The notes under the pieces are model-generated. The model was not told where the DNA came from. It saw only the letters and a list, made by a program, of their open reading frames with translations, and did no database searches. Position numbers and translations under genes: made by a program. DNA of 64,000 nucleotides from Leucobacter weissii (GTDB lineage: Bacteria > Actinomycetota > Actinomycetes > Actinomycetales > Microbacteriaceae): positions 103,413 through 167,412 of the forward strand of contig NZ_JAGDYM010000001.1 in assembly GCF_017565745.1 (NCBI RefSeq). The letters run 5' to 3'. Below are positions 8,682 to 17,536 of this stretch, one piece after another (within the stretch, counting starts at the first letter, position 1; each line of letters opens with the position of its first letter).

Positions 8682-9853
8682 CCGCCACATATGTCTACGA
8701 CGCCGTTCGCACGCCGTTCGGCAGGGCCGCGGGCACGCTCTCGGGGGTCCGCCCCGACGACCTCGCCGCCGTGGTGATGCGCGCCGTCGTCGAACGGACG
8801 GGGATCGATCCCGCGCGGATCGCGGACGTCGTCTTCGGCGATGCCAACCAGGCGGGCGAGGACAATCGCAACGTCGCCCGTTTCGGCGCGCTGCTCGCCG
8901 GGTTCCCGACCAGCGTCACGGGCGTCACGGTGAACCGCCTGTGCGCCTCCTCGGTGGAGGCGGTGATCCAGGGCGCGCGCGCCATCGAGTCGGGCGACGC
9001 CGAGATCGTCCTGACGGGCGGCGTCGAGTCGATGAGCCGAGCCCCGTTCGTGATCGAGAAGTCGGCGAAGCCGTGGCCTGCGGTGGGGAACCAGACGGTG
9101 TGGAACACCTCGATCGGCTGGCGCATGACCAACCGGGCTCTGCCGAAGCACTGGACCATCTCCAACGGCGAGTCCGCAGAGAAGATCGCCCGCGAGTGGG
9201 GCATCGGGCGCGAGGAGCAGGACGAGTTCTCGGTGCGCTCGCACCGTCTCGCCGCCGAGGCCTGGGCGGGCGGATTCTACGACGCCGAGATCGTGCAGGT
9301 CGCGGGCCACGAGCTGGCGCGCGACGAGGGGATCCGCGGCGACACCTCGGTCGAGAAGCTGGCCGGCCTCAGGGCGCTCTTCGCCTCGGACGGCTCGGGC
9401 ACGGTCACGGCGGGCAACGCCTCCTCGATCAACGACGGCGCCTCCGCGGTGCTGCTCGGCGCGGAGGGGGCGATCGACGCCGAGCCGCTGGCCCGCATCA
9501 CCGGCCGCGCGGCACACGGCGTCGACCCCGACGACTTCCCGATCGCGCCGATCGAGGCGGCGAACCGAGCGCTCGCGCGGGCCGGGAGGAGCTGGGCGGA
9601 CGTCGACCTCGTCGAGCTGAACGAGGCCTTCGCCGCGCAGACGCTCGCCTGCCTCAAGGGATGGCCCGAGCTCGATCCCGCGAAGCTGAACGTGCACGGC
9701 GGCGCGATCGCGATCGGGCATCCGCTCGGCGCCTCGGGGGGCCGGATCATCGGGCACGCCGCGCACGAGCTGAAGCGCCGCGGCGGCGGCGTCGCGGTGG
9801 CCGCGATCTGCATCGGCGTCGGCCAGGGCCTGGCGGTCGTGCTCGAGCGGTAG
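8678..9853 (+). CDS. pcaF: Thiolase, 3-oxoadipyl-CoA thiolase
   Basis: 391-residue thiolase that cleaves 3-oxoadipyl-CoA to succinyl-CoA and acetyl-CoA. The acyl-accepting cysteine is in VNRLCASSVEAV near residue 90. The active-site histidine is in GGAIAIGHPLGASGG and the second cysteine in AICIGVGQG near the C-terminus. The CASS motif is slightly unusual where many thiolases have CGSG or CASG. The ATG at 8678 overlaps the pcaJ stop; the same frame is open upstream but only as a shadow of pcaJ. It completes the route to central metabolites. Confidence 0.94.
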   Translation: MTATYVYDAVRTPFGRAAGTLSGVRPDDLAAVVMRAVVERTGIDPARIADVVFGDANQAGEDNRNVARFGALLAGFPTSVTGVTVNRLCASSVEAVIQGARAIESGDAEIVLTGGVESMSRAPFVIEKSAKPWPAVGNQTVWNTSIGWRMTNRALPKHWTISNGESAEKIAREWGIGREEQDEFSVRSHRLAAEAWAGGFYDAEIVQVAGHELARDEGIRGDTSVEKLAGLRALFASDGSGTVTAGNASSINDGASAVLLGAEGAIDAEPLARITGRAAHGVDPDDFPIAPIEAANRALARAGRSWADVDLVELNEAFAAQTLACLKGWPELDPAKLNVHGGAIAIGHPLGASGGRIIGHAAHELKRRGGGVAVAAICIGVGQGLAVVLER

Positions 9854-9913
9854 CGGGCGATGGATCCGAGACCGCGCCGCCGCCGTGTCCGGCGCCGAAT
9901 CGTCCGCAACCGC

Positions 9914-9935
9914 CCCGTTCGACCCGTCGAACGGG
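9914..9935. promoter_or_regulatory. 22-bp palindrome between pcaF and pcaR
   Basis: Ten-base arms CCCGTTCGAC and GTCGAACGGG are separated by CC. The palindrome lies 60 bases after the pcaF stop and 44 bases before the pcaR start. No T-run follows, so an operator for autoregulation of the downstream IclR gene is at least as likely as a terminator. The TTCG/CGAA half-sites resemble those in front of pcaI. Confidence 0.45.
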
Positions 9936-9979
9936 CGATTCGGGTCCGGTCCCGGGCCGTCGGCCTCTAAGCTGAGCCC

Positions 9980-10765
9980 GTGCCCACTCCCGAAGGACCC
10001 CGCCGAGACGATCCGGACTTCGTGCAGTCGTTCGCGCGCGGGCTCGCGGTGATCCGGGCCTTCGACGCCGAGCACGCGGCGCTCACGCTCAGCGAAGTCG
10101 CCCGGCGCGCCGAGGTGCCGCCCGCCGCGGCCCGCAGGTTCCTGCGCACCCTCGAATCGCTCGGCTACGTGCGCGCCGACTCGCGGAGCTTCTCCCTGAC
10201 GCCGAGGGTGCTCGAGCTCGGTTTCAGCTACCTCTCCGCGCTGTCGCTGCCCGAGGTGATGCAGCCGCATCTGGAGCGGCTGTCGCGTGAGGTGGGGGAG
10301 TCCGTCTCGGCCGCGGTGCTCTCGGGCACGGACATCGTCTATGTCGCGCGGGTGCCCACCCGCCGGATCATGACGGTCGGCATCACGATCGGCACGCGGT
10401 TCCCGGCCTACGCGACGAGCATGGGGCGGGTGCTCCTGGCCCAGCTTCCCGCGGACGAGTTGTCCGCGGTGATCTCGGAGTCCCGGCCGAGCCCGCTGAC
10501 CGAGCGCACGCTCACCGATCCGACCGCCCTCGCGGAGGAGATCGCCCGAGCCGGGGCGCAGGGATGGGCGCTGGTCGACGGCGAGCTCGAGCTCGGCCTG
10601 CGCGCGCTCGCGGCCCCGGTGCGCGGGCGGGAGGGCGCCGTGGTCGCGGCGGTCAACATATCCACGAGCGCGGGAAGCGGCTCGTCCGAACGGGTGCGCG
10701 AGCACCACCTCCCGCTGCTGATCGCCTCGGCCGAGGCGATCGAAGCCGAGCTGCGCCTGCTGTAG
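9980..10765 (+). CDS. pcaR: IclR-family regulator, PcaR-like
   Basis: 261-residue IclR protein. The winged helix (about 15-75) contains LTLSEVARRAEVPPAAARRFLRTLESLGYV, and the FSLTPRVLELGFSYLS linker is typical of the PcaR/PcaU/PobR branch. The effector domain includes SVSAAVLSGTDIVYVARVPTRRIM and FPAYATSMGRVLLA. It starts at GTG 9980 and lies directly downstream of pcaIJF. In other bacteria members of this branch activate or repress beta-ketoadipate genes in response to protocatechuate or beta-ketoadipate. The symbol is given from subfamily motifs plus context. Confidence 0.8.
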   Translation: MPTPEGPRRDDPDFVQSFARGLAVIRAFDAEHAALTLSEVARRAEVPPAAARRFLRTLESLGYVRADSRSFSLTPRVLELGFSYLSALSLPEVMQPHLERLSREVGESVSAAVLSGTDIVYVARVPTRRIMTVGITIGTRFPAYATSMGRVLLAQLPADELSAVISESRPSPLTERTLTDPTALAEEIARAGAQGWALVDGELELGLRALAAPVRGREGAVVAAVNISTSAGSGSSERVREHHLPLLIASAEAIEAELRLL

Positions 10766-10845
10766 CGCGCCGATTCCCGCCCCGGCGACTACGCTCGGTA
10801 GACGGCGGGGCGCACCCGCGCCGCAGATCCTGGAGGAGACCGGCT

Positions 10846-11508
10846 ATGCCGCGGAGAAGATTCGACCGAGACGGCGCGGAGTTCGGTCGTGGGCTCGGCT
10901 TCTTCGATGCGATCTACGGCTTCGCGATCACTCTGCTGATCGTCAACGTGGATCTGCCGCCCGCCGAGGCCTGGCGGAGTCTCAGCACGCTGTTGCACGC
11001 GGGGCTCGGCAGCCATCTTCTCGGCTTCGCGATCAGCTTCATCGTGATCGCCGTGTTCTGGCGGAACAATACGGCGCTGCTGAGCCGCTTCCGCGGGCTG
11101 GACGGCCCGGTGATCGCGGCGAATCTCGCGACGGCGGGCCTGATCGTGCTCGTCCCCTTCTCCACGCAGGGGATCAGCGACCCGGAGACCTCGGCGTACC
11201 CGCTCGCCACCGCGTGGTACGCCGTCAACGTGGCCTCGGCGATGCTCTCGCAGGCGGTGATGCTCGAGATCGGGCGCGCGAGGGGGCTGCTGGTCGATGA
11301 TATTCCGCGATCGGCATACTGGGCGTCGCGCGTCGACGTCGCAGCTCAGATCGCCGTGTTCCTCGTCTCGATACCGATCGCGTATCTGCTCGGTCCCGTG
11401 TGGGCGCAGGTGAGCTGGCTGCTGCTCATCGTCGTGGGGCGTATCACGGGCGTCTGGAGCGAGCGCATCGTCGAGCGGGACCGCGAGGGCGGTCAGCCGC
11501 CGAGGTAG
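10846..11508 (+). CDS. TMEM175-type (DUF1211) potassium channel-like membrane protein
   Basis: 220-residue membrane protein with about six hydrophobic segments. The N-terminal segment FFDAIYGFAITLLIVNVDLP matches the TMEM175/DUF1211 pore helix, whose usual signature is an FSD followed by AIAIT; here the Asp is kept but the preceding Ser is Phe. Bacterial members form potassium channels. GGAGGAG at 10832-10838 supports the ATG at 10846 although the frame is open further upstream. It has no obvious link to the pca genes and is convergent with the next gene. Confidence 0.75.
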   Translation: MPRRRFDRDGAEFGRGLGFFDAIYGFAITLLIVNVDLPPAEAWRSLSTLLHAGLGSHLLGFAISFIVIAVFWRNNTALLSRFRGLDGPVIAANLATAGLIVLVPFSTQGISDPETSAYPLATAWYAVNVASAMLSQAVMLEIGRARGLLVDDIPRSAYWASRVDVAAQIAVFLVSIPIAYLLGPVWAQVSWLLLIVVGRITGVWSERIVERDREGGQPPR

Positions 11509-11601
11509 GCGGGGGAGGCGAGCCGCGGGGCCGCGTGCTCCGATCCGCGGTGCGGGCGCACGGCCGACGAGGAGGCGGGCCCCGGTCCCCGCGCCAACGG
11601 A

Positions 11602-13419
11602 TCAGCCCTGTGGGGCGGCGGTGAGCGGCTGTGCCGCGAGCCGCACCGGCGCGTTGCTCGCACCGTAGCCGTCGTACCCGTCGATGCGCTGAACGATCTC
11701 GAAGAACACCCCGTCGATCGTGGGGGCGTAGAAGTGAATGAACGCCCCCGTCGCATCGCGATCATAGAGCACTCCGAGATCCGCGAGTTCGGAGAGGAAG
11801 TCGGGGTCGAGCCCGAATCGCGCTTCCAGGTCATCGTAGTAATTGCTCGGTATCGGCAGCAGGCGGAGCCCTCGCGCTCTCGCGTGCCGCGCGACGGAGA
11901 GCGCGTCGTCGACTCGCACGGCGATGTGGCGTGCGGGCAGGGGGGCGGTCGGGGGCACCAGATTCATGGCGAGGCGGACGGCGCCGTCGGCCGTGCGCAT
12001 GACCTGGCTGCGCACGAGACCGCGCGGGCCGGGAAGCTCGGTGACGGCTTCCGGATCGAGCCCGAGCACGCTGGTGTTGAACAGCACCGCCTCGTCGTAG
12101 TGCTGCCACGGGGTGGCGATGTTGATGTGGTCGATGCGCCCCCGCAGGCCGTCGCCTTCAGGGCGGTCCGAGGCGCGTTCGACGGCGGGGTACCCGCCGT
12201 CGAACTCCCCCTGCCAGGAGCGGCTGATGGCGGCGTCGGCCCAATAGACCTCGATGCCGTCGGGAGCCGCGACCGCGGACAGGTGCTGTTCGCCCGCCGA
12301 GGTGCGCCGGAACACCGACGGAGCTCCGATCCCCTGTCCTCGCCTGGCCGCGGCCTCGGCATCGCCGACGAGCAGGCCCAGCCCGCGCAGCCGCGCGCCC
12401 GGGCGCGGCGTCTGCTCGTTGACGATGATGCGCGCGTCTCCGGCGCGCCAGAGCCGGACGGCCTTGCTGCGGTGCCGCCCGGCGAAGGCGAATCCGAGCT
12501 GGTCGAGCTGCTGCTCGATCGCGCTGAGGTCCTCGCCGGCGATCTCGACGAAGTCGACGCCCGTGGGATCCTGCGACGCGTCGAGGCGATCCGTCGTCCA
12601 ACCGTTCTCGGCGGCTGTTCGATCGGAGAGCCAGTTCAGTGACCGGAGCGCGTGCTGCGCCGTGCGGTTCACATCGGTCTGGCGGAAGGTGTCGTTGAAC
12701 ACCTCGAGCGAGAGCGGACCCGTGTACCCCGCGCGGATCGTATGACCGAGGAAGCCGACGAGGTCGAACTCGCCCTCGCCGGGGAACAGGCGATGGTGAC
12801 GGCTCCAGGAGAGGAGGTCGAGCTGCAGCTCGGGCGCGTCGGCGAGCTGCAGGAAGAAGAGCTTGGCCGGGTCCATCTTCTCGATGCCGCTCGGGTCGTG
12901 CCCGCGAGAGAGGACGTGGAAGCTGTCGAGGCACACGCCGAGGTTGGGGCGATCCGCGCGCTGCACGAGGCGCCAGGCATCCCGGTAGTCGTTGACGTAT
13001 CGGCCCCAGGCGAGGGCCTCGTAGGCGATGCGTATGCCCCGCCGGGCCGCTCGGTCGGCGAGTTCGCCGAGCTGCCGGGCGGCGACGGACTCGTCGTCGA
13101 CGGTGGCGGTCCCCGCGTTGCTGCACAGCAGCATCAGATCGGTTCCCAGGCGCTCCATGACGTCGAACTTCGCCTCGGCGCGGCGCAGGTTGTCGGCGAA
13201 GGCGAGCTCGTCGACTCCTTCGACATCCCTCAGCGGCTGATACATGTCGATGCTCAGCCCCAGCCTGGCGCAGAGCGCGCGGATCTCCTCGGGCGATTCG
13301 AAGGCGGCCACGAGATCGGCATCCATGATCTCGACGCCGTCGAACCCCGCTTCGGCGCAGGCGTGGAGCTTCTCCACGAGACCACCGGAGAGACAGACCG
13401 TCGCGATTGAGGTGCGCAT
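11602..13419 (-). CDS. quiC: 3-dehydroshikimate dehydratase, two-domain
   Basis: 605-residue enzyme that dehydrates 3-dehydroshikimate to protocatechuate, linking quinate/shikimate use to the pca genes. The N-terminal half (about 1-280) is a xylose-isomerase-like TIM barrel: FDGVEIMDADL, YQPLRDVEG, the metal-site segments IAYEALAWG and GVCLDSFHVLSRG, and LSLEVFNDTFR. The C-terminal half (about 290-600) is a vicinal-oxygen-chelate region resembling 4-hydroxyphenylpyruvate dioxygenase, with IDHINIATPW and DGVFFEIVQRIDGYDGYG. This arrangement matches the fused bacterial QuiC/AsbF-type enzymes. It is divergent from aroQ, and a palindromic ACCAAATGGT lies 12 bases upstream of its start. Confidence 0.88.
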   Translation of the reverse strand: MRTSIATVCLSGGLVEKLHACAEAGFDGVEIMDADLVAAFESPEEIRALCARLGLSIDMYQPLRDVEGVDELAFADNLRRAEAKFDVMERLGTDLMLLCSNAGTATVDDESVAARQLGELADRAARRGIRIAYEALAWGRYVNDYRDAWRLVQRADRPNLGVCLDSFHVLSRGHDPSGIEKMDPAKLFFLQLADAPELQLDLLSWSRHHRLFPGEGEFDLVGFLGHTIRAGYTGPLSLEVFNDTFRQTDVNRTAQHALRSLNWLSDRTAAENGWTTDRLDASQDPTGVDFVEIAGEDLSAIEQQLDQLGFAFAGRHRSKAVRLWRAGDARIIVNEQTPRPGARLRGLGLLVGDAEAAARRGQGIGAPSVFRRTSAGEQHLSAVAAPDGIEVYWADAAISRSWQGEFDGGYPAVERASDRPEGDGLRGRIDHINIATPWQHYDEAVLFNTSVLGLDPEAVTELPGPRGLVRSQVMRTADGAVRLAMNLVPPTAPLPARHIAVRVDDALSVARHARARGLRLLPIPSNYYDDLEARFGLDPDFLSELADLGVLYDRDATGAFIHFYAPTIDGVFFEIVQRIDGYDGYGASNAPVRLAAQPLTAAPQG

Positions 13420-13526
13420 GCGATGAATGTACCAAATGGTTAATAGTTTGTCACTGCCGCGCGGAGACCCTGCTCCGGTCGCGCTCCCCGGCGTCGCCCC
13501 GCGACCGGAGGTCGATTCATCCGCGG

Positions 13527-13570
13527 TTGACGGAACGGAAACCTCTCTGTAATGTACTATCTAGTTAGTA
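13527..13570 (+). promoter_or_regulatory. Promoter and overlapping operator of the aroQ/quinate operon
   Basis: A near-consensus promoter is visible: -35 TTGACG (13527-13532), a 17-base spacer, and -10 TAATGT (13550-13555). A 16-bp interrupted palindrome, TACTATCTAGTTAGTA (13555-13570), begins inside the -10 element and covers the likely start site, as expected for a repressor operator. A second palindrome, ACCAAATGGT (13431-13440), sits in front of the divergent quiC. The TetR protein encoded at the end of the operon is a candidate ligand-responsive repressor; IclR proteins are alternatives. Confidence 0.6.
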
Positions 13571-13592
13571 ATAAAAAACGAAAGGGACGAGG

Positions 13593-14054
13593 ATGTCCGA
13601 ACGAGTGCTGGTGCTGCACGGGCCGAATCTCAACCTGCTCGGCACTCGCGAGCCGCACATCTACGGCACCCTCACGCAGGACGAGATCGTGGCCGAGACC
13701 TCGGCGGCCGCCGAGCCCCTCGGCATCCGGATCGATCTCCTGCAGAGCAATCACGAGGGCGCGCTCATCGACGCCCTCCACGCCGCGCCGCAGCAGTACG
13801 ACGGCGTCATCCTCAATCCCTCCGCGCTCACCCACACCTCCATCGCGCTCCGCGACGCCGTGGGGGCGATACCGACTCCCGTGATCGAGGTGCATCTCAG
13901 CAACGTCCACGCGCGCGAGCCCTACCGCAAGGTCTCCTACGTCGCCGATCGCGTCGCCGCGACGGTCTCCGGCGCGGGCGCGGGCGGCTACGTGGCGGCG
14001 GTCGTGCTGCTCGCCCGAATATTCGCCGAGCGCGGCGAGGGGAGCGGCGCATGA
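13593..14054 (+). CDS. aroQ: Type II 3-dehydroquinate dehydratase
   Basis: 153-residue type II dehydroquinase interconverting 3-dehydroquinate and 3-dehydroshikimate. Family landmarks are LHGPNLNLLGTREPHIYG, with the catalytic Tyr in IYG near residue 24, the substrate-binding QSNHEGALIDALH, and VIEVHLSNVHARE with the catalytic His. GAAAGGGACGAGG precedes the ATG. Its place among catabolic genes suggests a degradative (QuiB-like) rather than biosynthetic copy. It overlaps the next gene by 4 bases. Confidence 0.93.
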   Translation: MSERVLVLHGPNLNLLGTREPHIYGTLTQDEIVAETSAAAEPLGIRIDLLQSNHEGALIDALHAAPQQYDGVILNPSALTHTSIALRDAVGAIPTPVIEVHLSNVHAREPYRKVSYVADRVAATVSGAGAGGYVAAVVLLARIFAERGEGSGA

Positions 14055-14917
14055 CGCTGGTCGGACTCCTGGGAGAGGGGATCGCGGAATCGCTCACCCC
14101 GCCGATGCACCGGCGCGAGGCCGAGCAGCTCGGCCTCGACTACGAGTACCGGGTGATCGACATCGCGGAGACGGGCGAGACGCTCGACGAGCTGCCTCGG
14201 ATCATGCGGAGGATCCGCGAGGAGGGATACGACGCGATCAACGTCACCCACCCCTTCAAGCAGCTGATCATCGAGCACCTGGGCGGGCTCAGCCCCTCCG
14301 CGGAGCGCTTGGGCGCCGTGAACCTGGTCGTCTTCGACGGCGACGACTCGATCGGGCACAACACCGATTGGAGCGGGTTCCGCACCGCCGTGGATCACGG
14401 CATCGGCGGTCTCCAGCGCCGATCCCTGGTGCAGGTCGGCGCGGGGGGCGCGGGGGCCGCGACCGCGTACGCCCTGCTCACCCTCGGCGTCGAGCAGCTC
14501 TGCATCGCGGACATCCAGGAGTCGCGCGCTCGCGCGCTCGTCGAGCGGTTCCGGACGGCATTCCCCGATTCACGGCTCGAGACCGCCGCGATGGGCGGCC
14601 TCGACGCCGTGCTGGCCGCGACCGACGGCGTCGTGCACGCCACCCCGACCGGCATGGAGCTCAGCCCGGGGCTGCCGTTCGACCTGACGGCGCTCGCGCC
14701 GTCGGCCTGGGTCGCCGAGGTGGTCTACCTGCCCCTCGAGACCGAGCTGCTGCGCGAGGCGCGACGACGCGGGCATCGCGCGCTCGACGGCGGGATGATG
14801 GCGGTCGGCCAGGCCGCCGACAGTCTCCACGTCATCACCGGCCTCGAACCCGACCGCGACCGCATGCGCCGGCACTTCCTCGAACTGATCGCTCGAGAAG
14901 AACGCGTCGACGCGTGA
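14051..14917 (+). CDS. Quinate/shikimate dehydrogenase (AroE family)
   Basis: 288-residue AroE-family enzyme. The substrate-binding domain has SLTPPMHRREAEQ, the catalytic Lys in INVTHPFKQ and Asp in GHNTDWSGF. The Rossmann domain has GAGGAGAATAYALL, then CIADIQESRA. The Asp after the second strand (ADIQ) is expected for NAD+ rather than NADP+, favouring a catabolic role. SLT replaces the Ser-x-Ser pair of biosynthetic AroE; as I recall, a Ser-x-Thr pair also occurs in the quinate/shikimate-active enzyme of Corynebacterium. It would oxidise quinate to dehydroquinate and/or shikimate to dehydroshikimate. Confidence 0.88.
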   Translation: MTLVGLLGEGIAESLTPPMHRREAEQLGLDYEYRVIDIAETGETLDELPRIMRRIREEGYDAINVTHPFKQLIIEHLGGLSPSAERLGAVNLVVFDGDDSIGHNTDWSGFRTAVDHGIGGLQRRSLVQVGAGGAGAATAYALLTLGVEQLCIADIQESRARALVERFRTAFPDSRLETAAMGGLDAVLAATDGVVHATPTGMELSPGLPFDLTALAPSAWVAEVVYLPLETELLREARRRGHRALDGGMMAVGQAADSLHVITGLEPDRDRMRRHFLELIAREERVDA

Positions 14918-14994
14918 CCGGCGGCCGAGGGCGCGAGCCGCAGCACCAGAATCACCGCACGGAATCAGGAACACACAGAATGGAAAGGGAATCG

Positions 14995-16032
14995 ATGATG
15001 ACTCCGAACAAGAACAGCCTGCGGGCTCGCCTCACCGGCGCGCTCGCCGTCGCCGCCGGGGTGGCGCTCGCGCTGGCCGGATGCGCCTCGGCCGAACAGG
15101 GCGGCGGAGAACCGGGCGACGGCGAGATCGTCGTGGGCTTCTCCGGCTACACGCTCACCAACCCGTACTTCGCCGGCCTGATCGCCGGCCTCGAGAGCGG
15201 TGCCGAGGAACACGGCTTCCGCCTCATCCAGACCAATTCGAACGGCGACAACAACGTCCAGGCCAGCGACATCCAGAATCTCGTGAGCCAGGGGGCCGAG
15301 TACATCGTGGTGAGCCCCGCCGACGCCTCCGCCATCGTGCCCGCGGTCGAGCAGGCCGCCGAGTCCGGGGCCACCGTCATCGCGATCTCCGACACGATCG
15401 AGTCCGAGGCCATCGCGTTCACGGTGGCGATGGACCACGTGACGATCGGGCAGCAGAGCGCTCAGGGCATCGTCGACTTCCTCACCGAGAAGTACGGCGA
15501 GCCGAAGGGCACGGTCGTCGAGATGCAGGGGATCGCGGGCAGCGCCGCCGGGGCGGATCGGACGAAGGGATTCGACGACATCGTCGGAAAGTACCCCGAC
15601 ATCGAGGTCGTGGCTCGCGCCGACGGCGGTTTCGACACGGACAAGACGTTCCAGGCGTTGTCGACGATCCTTCAGGCGCATCCCGATGTCGATGCGGTGA
15701 TGAACGCCAACGACAGCATGGCGCAGGGAGCGACGAAGGCGATCGAGGCGGCGGGCCTGTTCGTTCCGGTGGGCGAGGACGGGCACATCTTCGTGACCGG
15801 AAACGACGCGCCGGCCCCCGCTGTGGCCGACATCCGCGCGAACCGTCAGGACATGAGCGTCGCGTCGCATCCCATCCGTCTCGCCGAGCTCGTGATGGAC
15901 AACATCGCCGAGCTCGAATCCGGCGCGGACGTGTCGGGCTTCATCGAGTGGCCGGGGATGGTCTTCACGCCCGCCAACATCGACTCGGACGAGGTGCTCG
16001 AGTACGGGATCTGGGCGGATGAGATCGACTGA
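14995..16032 (+). CDS. ABC transporter substrate-binding lipoprotein, ribose type
   Basis: About 345 residues. The N-terminal signal peptide ends in the lipobox ALAGC near residue 25, so the mature protein is a lipid-anchored binding protein. The body is a periplasmic-binding-protein type 1 fold like RbsB: VVGFSGYTLTNPYFAGLIAGLE, LVSQGAEYIVVSPADASAI, DAVMNANDSMAQGA. GGAAAGGGA upstream favours the ATG at 14995 or 14998 over that at 14980. It is followed by its ATPase with a 14-base overlap. Location within the quinate genes suggests it binds quinate, shikimate or dehydroshikimate; ribose-type importers are better known for sugars. Confidence 0.88.
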   Translation: MMTPNKNSLRARLTGALAVAAGVALALAGCASAEQGGGEPGDGEIVVGFSGYTLTNPYFAGLIAGLESGAEEHGFRLIQTNSNGDNNVQASDIQNLVSQGAEYIVVSPADASAIVPAVEQAAESGATVIAISDTIESEAIAFTVAMDHVTIGQQSAQGIVDFLTEKYGEPKGTVVEMQGIAGSAAGADRTKGFDDIVGKYPDIEVVARADGGFDTDKTFQALSTILQAHPDVDAVMNANDSMAQGATKAIEAAGLFVPVGEDGHIFVTGNDAPAPAVADIRANRQDMSVASHPIRLAELVMDNIAELESGADVSGFIEWPGMVFTPANIDSDEVLEYGIWADEID

Positions 16033-17536
16033 TTCCGCCTCGGTCCGGCTGGAGGGCGTCTCCAAGACCTTCGGGGCGAACACCGTGCTCGATGGGATCG
16101 CATTCGCCCTCCGCCCCGGAACCGTCACGGGCCTCGTCGGAGAGAACGGGGCGGGGAAGTCCACGCTGATCCGTATCCTCTCGGGAGCCATCCGCCCCTC
16201 GTCCGGCGCGGTCGAGATCGACGGGCGGCCGCTGCCGAACTCGACCAGGGGAGTCATCGAGGCGGGCGTCAGCGTGATCTATCAGGAGCTCACGGACGCT
16301 CCCGACATGTCTCTGCTCGAGAACGTCCTGCTCGGCAACCTCGAATCGCGCTGGGGGGTCAAACGAACTCGGGAGAACCGGCGGCGAGCGCTCGAAGGAC
16401 TGCGCTCGGTCGGACTCGACCACCTCGGCCTCGACACCCCGCTGAGCGAGCTGACGCTCGCTCAGCGTCAGCTCGCAGAGATCGCCCGCTGCCTCGTGCG
16501 CGCCGCGAAGGTGCTCGTGCTCGACGAGCCCACCTCGTCGTTGCCGGAGGCGGACGTGGAGACGCTGCTCGGGGTGGTCGAGCGGCTGCGGGATCAGGGC
16601 ATGACGATCCTCTACGTGACCCATCACCTCGACGAGCTGTTCCGGATCTCCGACCGTCTCATCGTGCTGCGCGACGGCAGGAAGGTCGCAGAAGGACCCA
16701 CCGAGGAGTGGAGCGAGCACACGCTGGTGCGCGCCATGCTGGCCGGCGAGCTCGAGCAGGCCTACCCCTGGCGGGCTCGCGAACCGGGCGAGACGATCCT
16801 CGAAGCGGAGGGGATCGAGGCCCCCGGCGTGCGCGGCGTCGATGTGATCGCGCGCTCCCGGGAGATCGTCGGGCTGGTCGGCCTGGCCGGGGCGGGGCGC
16901 ACCGAGCTGATGCGCGCGCTCTGCGGCATCGCTCCGGTGTCGTCGGGCGTCATCGCGGTCGACGGTTCTCGGGTGCGACCGGGGTCGATCCGCCGCTCCA
17001 TGCGAGCCGGTCTGCTCTACGCCTCCGAGGATCGCAAGCGCGACGGGCTCATCCTCGACGGAACCGTGGAGGCCAATCTCATCTACGGCGCCTATCGCGA
17101 GGTGTCGAGGCTCGGGGTCATCGATTTCCGGCGCGTGGGCGCGTTCGCCCGCGAGGTCGTGTCGCGCTACGGTGTGCGACTGCACGCGACGAAGCAGGCG
17201 ATCGGCGAGCTGTCCGGCGGGAACCAGCAGAAGATCGTCGTGGCTCGCGTCTCCGAACGCGAGCCGCGGGTGGCCTTCTTCGACGACCCGACGCGCGGGG
17301 TCGATGTCGGCGCGAAGTCGGGCATCTACGAGGAGATCTTCCAGCTGGCCGAGCGGGGCGCGGCCGTGTTCGTCAGCAGCTCGGACACCGACGAGGTGCT
17401 GGCCGTGGCGGATCGGGTGTACGTGCTCGCCGCCGGTCGCATCGTCGCCGAGCTGGAGCGCGAGCATTTCGAACGTGAACACATTCTTCACCTGTCGTCC
17501 GCGGCAGGAGTACCGGCAGGAGGCCCGAACCGATGA
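16019..17536 (+). CDS. ABC transporter ATPase, tandem nucleotide-binding domains (RbsA/MglA type)
   Basis: 505 residues with two fused ATPase domains. Domain 1 has Walker A GENGAGKST, a divergent signature LTLAQRQLAEIAR and Walker B VLVLDEPTSSL. Domain 2 has the lysine-free Walker A GLAGAGRTE usual in this family, signature LSGGNQQKIVVAR and Walker B FFDDPTRGVDVGAK. In that last motif the catalytic-base Glu is replaced by Asp. The second site is thus probably weakly or not hydrolytic. It energises the importer formed with the lipoprotein upstream and the permease downstream. Confidence 0.9.
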   Translation: MRSTDSASVRLEGVSKTFGANTVLDGIAFALRPGTVTGLVGENGAGKSTLIRILSGAIRPSSGAVEIDGRPLPNSTRGVIEAGVSVIYQELTDAPDMSLLENVLLGNLESRWGVKRTRENRRRALEGLRSVGLDHLGLDTPLSELTLAQRQLAEIARCLVRAAKVLVLDEPTSSLPEADVETLLGVVERLRDQGMTILYVTHHLDELFRISDRLIVLRDGRKVAEGPTEEWSEHTLVRAMLAGELEQAYPWRAREPGETILEAEGIEAPGVRGVDVIARSREIVGLVGLAGAGRTELMRALCGIAPVSSGVIAVDGSRVRPGSIRRSMRAGLLYASEDRKRDGLILDGTVEANLIYGAYREVSRLGVIDFRRVGAFAREVVSRYGVRLHATKQAIGELSGGNQQKIVVARVSEREPRVAFFDDPTRGVDVGAKSGIYEEIFQLAERGAAVFVSSSDTDEVLAVADRVYVLAAGRIVAELEREHFEREHILHLSSAAGVPAGGPNR

